5,649 nt of DNA from Chloroflexota bacterium (GTDB taxonomy: Bacteria; Chloroflexota; Anaerolineae; VGOG01), in the NCBI GenBank assembly GCA_030615705.1, contig JAUWYT010000131.1:1-5649 (forward strand), read 5' to 3'. How positions within the stretch are numbered: position 1 is the first letter of the stretch; each line of letters begins with the position of its first letter. The position numbers and the translations under genes were made by a program. This document shows, piece by piece, positions 4,415 through 5,649 of the stretch. Under the pieces are notes generated by a model that was given only the letters and a program-made list of their open reading frames with translations, was not told where the DNA came from and made no database searches.

Positions 4415-5649
4415 ATGGGAAAGAGAAGCGGTCGTCTACGGAAGATGCAGCTGGTAGAAGCCCTGGGCCTACCAGCCCTGACTGTGGTTTTCGGCGCGCA
4501 GACCCTCCGCTTCCTCTTACCACCCATCGTCCACTACCTGGGAGTCCAGCCCGGGGTGAGCACCATCGACATGGGGCTCTTCGCTTTCGGCGTCTTCCTG
4601 ACCGCCTTCTTGGCTGCGGCACTGCATAGGCTACTTCGGCTCCGGCCTGCGCTGGCCCTGACCGCCGGAGGCCTGGCCATTGTCCGCTTCTTGGAGCAAC
4701 TTTCCACCTCCTCCTCCCTTGACCTCGTCTTAGTGACAATGGGCACGGTTCTCTTCTTGCTCTTCTTGCCGCTCTATCTGGGGCGCGTTCGAGGAGAAGG
4801 CTCACAAAGCACCAGCCGCTACGCTATCGCCATCCTTTTGGGTCTCGCTCTGGATACAGGACTCCACGGAGTTTTGGGAACCTATGACCTCAGTTGGCGA
4901 CTGGGGATCGCTCCCTTGCTTTTTGTGCTGCTCATGGCACTAGCCCAGTTGACCCTGGTCGCTCGGATGGTGATGCGGCCTAGCGTCACGGTTGCTACCG
5001 ACGGTAGCTTTCTGGCGACCCTGCCTTTGCTCAGCTTGCTTCCCTTCCTCTTCCTTCAGGGGCTGATCTTCCAAAACGTGGCCCGAGCCACGGCCATGAC
5101 GGGATGGGCACAGCCGATGGCCTTCGCTTGGGTCGTCTTAGCCAACGCCGGGGCTATCGCTTTCGCTACCCTTATAGCCAGCCGTCTGGCAAGGGGCTGG
5201 TGGCTGGGGGCTTTGGCTCTGGGCATGCTCTTGATCCTGCTGACCGCTTGGCCTCAGTCAGGCTTAGTCGAGGCGGCTTTCATCCTTCTCGGCCAAGTTG
5301 CCTCCGCTGGGCTTCTCGTGCTGATCTTCGCTGGCCTTGGGGAACAGGGCGACCGGCTGGGGCTGTGGCGAACGACAGTGGCCTTCGGCATCGGCTCTAC
5401 CCTCTTCGTACTTCTGGCCTTCGGCTACTACATCGTATACGACCTGAACGTGCCCTATAGCAACACGGTCATCCTACCCTTAGCGGCGGCGATCATGGCC
5501 CTCTGCGCTATCGGCGCTGCCAGGCTCTTGTCAGCCAGGGTGACCTCGCAGCCCCTCGAGTGGACGCCCCTCTGGATAGCACTGGCCTTCTTGCTCCTTC
5601 CGCTGGCCTCCTGGGCCACTTGGAGCGCCCCTCACCCGGTTGAGGGCGA
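4415..5649 (+). CDS. Polytopic membrane protein, N-terminal part (3' end outside window)
   Basis: An open frame of 411 codons runs without a stop to the window edge, so the gene is partial at its 3' end. After a basic start (MGKRSGRLRK, expected cytoplasmic), the protein is a series of about 12-13 hydrophobic segments, roughly at residues 17-40, 52-72, 78-94, 103-123, 136-153, 163-184, 199-219, 233-256, 262-278, 284-307, 319-341, 351-372 and 385-403. Loops between them are short, giving a look reminiscent of a major-facilitator-type bundle, but no transporter signature motif is recognised. Polar residues such as Asp147/His151, Gln220/Asn221 and Gln294 lie inside or beside segments. The last visible residues (SAPHPVEG) leave the final segment, as if a soluble domain follows. 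From memory of similar Chloroflexota proteins, an endonuclease/exonuclease/phosphatase domain is possible, but it cannot be seen. The gene has its own promoter, a near-copy of the rubrerythrin promoter, and a good Shine-Dalgarno. Function unknown. Confidence 0.85.
   Translation, partial: MGKRSGRLRKMQLVEALGLPALTVVFGAQTLRFLLPPIVHYLGVQPGVSTIDMGLFAFGVFLTAFLAAALHRLLRLRPALALTAGGLAIVRFLEQLSTSSSLDLVLVTMGTVLFLLFLPLYLGRVRGEGSQSTSRYAIAILLGLALDTGLHGVLGTYDLSWRLGIAPLLFVLLMALAQLTLVARMVMRPSVTVATDGSFLATLPLLSLLPFLFLQGLIFQNVARATAMTGWAQPMAFAWVVLANAGAIAFATLIASRLARGWWLGALALGMLLILLTAWPQSGLVEAAFILLGQVASAGLLVLIFAGLGEQGDRLGLWRTTVAFGIGSTLFVLLAFGYYIVYDLNVPYSNTVILPLAAAIMALCAIGAARLLSARVTSQPLEWTPLWIALAFLLLPLASWATWSAPHPVEG

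Noticed and set aside
4413..4805. Minus-strand 130-codon open frame opposite the membrane protein
   Set aside because: Arg/Pro/Gly-rich low-quality translation opposite a well-supported membrane protein with promoter and ribosome-binding site.
5104..5460. + strand 118-codon frame inside the membrane protein
   Set aside because: It lies in another frame of the membrane protein gene and has no ribosome-binding site or recognisable motif.

Overview
The window looks like a piece of a GC-rich anaerobic or microaerophilic bacterial chromosome. The redox genes and the architecture of the peptidase-like and membrane proteins are most reminiscent of Chloroflexota (Anaerolineae-type), but that is inference from memory of protein styles; no rRNA or other phylogenetic marker is present. 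All genes that can be supported lie on the + strand.

Layout. A strong terminator-like hairpin (75-104) closes off an unseen upstream gene. A near-consensus sigma70-type promoter (168-196) then drives a rubrerythrin gene (269-781), with a strong Shine-Dalgarno. About 130 bases downstream is a tiny, easily missed desulforedoxin-like gene (913-1017). It carries all four iron-binding cysteines, but an in-frame TAG cuts it just before a family-like C-terminal tail. Next come an APH/choline-kinase-type phosphotransferase (1179-2204) and a HAD-family phosphatase (2259-2879), 54 bases apart and probably co-transcribed. A third promoter, whose -35 box overlaps the HAD stop codon, precedes an S51/cyanophycinase-like hydrolase (2960-4015). 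That protein ends in a module resembling the C-terminal tail of cysteinyl-tRNA synthetase. After a 300-base non-coding gap, a long polytopic membrane protein begins at 4415 and runs off the window end.

How the parts relate. Rubrerythrin and desulforedoxin are both non-haem iron proteins of the anaerobic peroxide/superoxide defence. The most striking non-coding signal is that the rubrerythrin promoter region (161-225) recurs about 4.1 kb downstream (4308-4369), in front of the membrane protein. The -35, -10 and 17-base spacer are the same in both copies, and so is a 9-base palindrome (ACTGnCAGT) over the -10/start region. This suggests a duplicated, possibly co-regulated promoter that ties the membrane protein to the rubrerythrin regulon. 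The phosphotransferase, HAD and peptidase-like genes between the two copies have no specific substrates that can be read from sequence.
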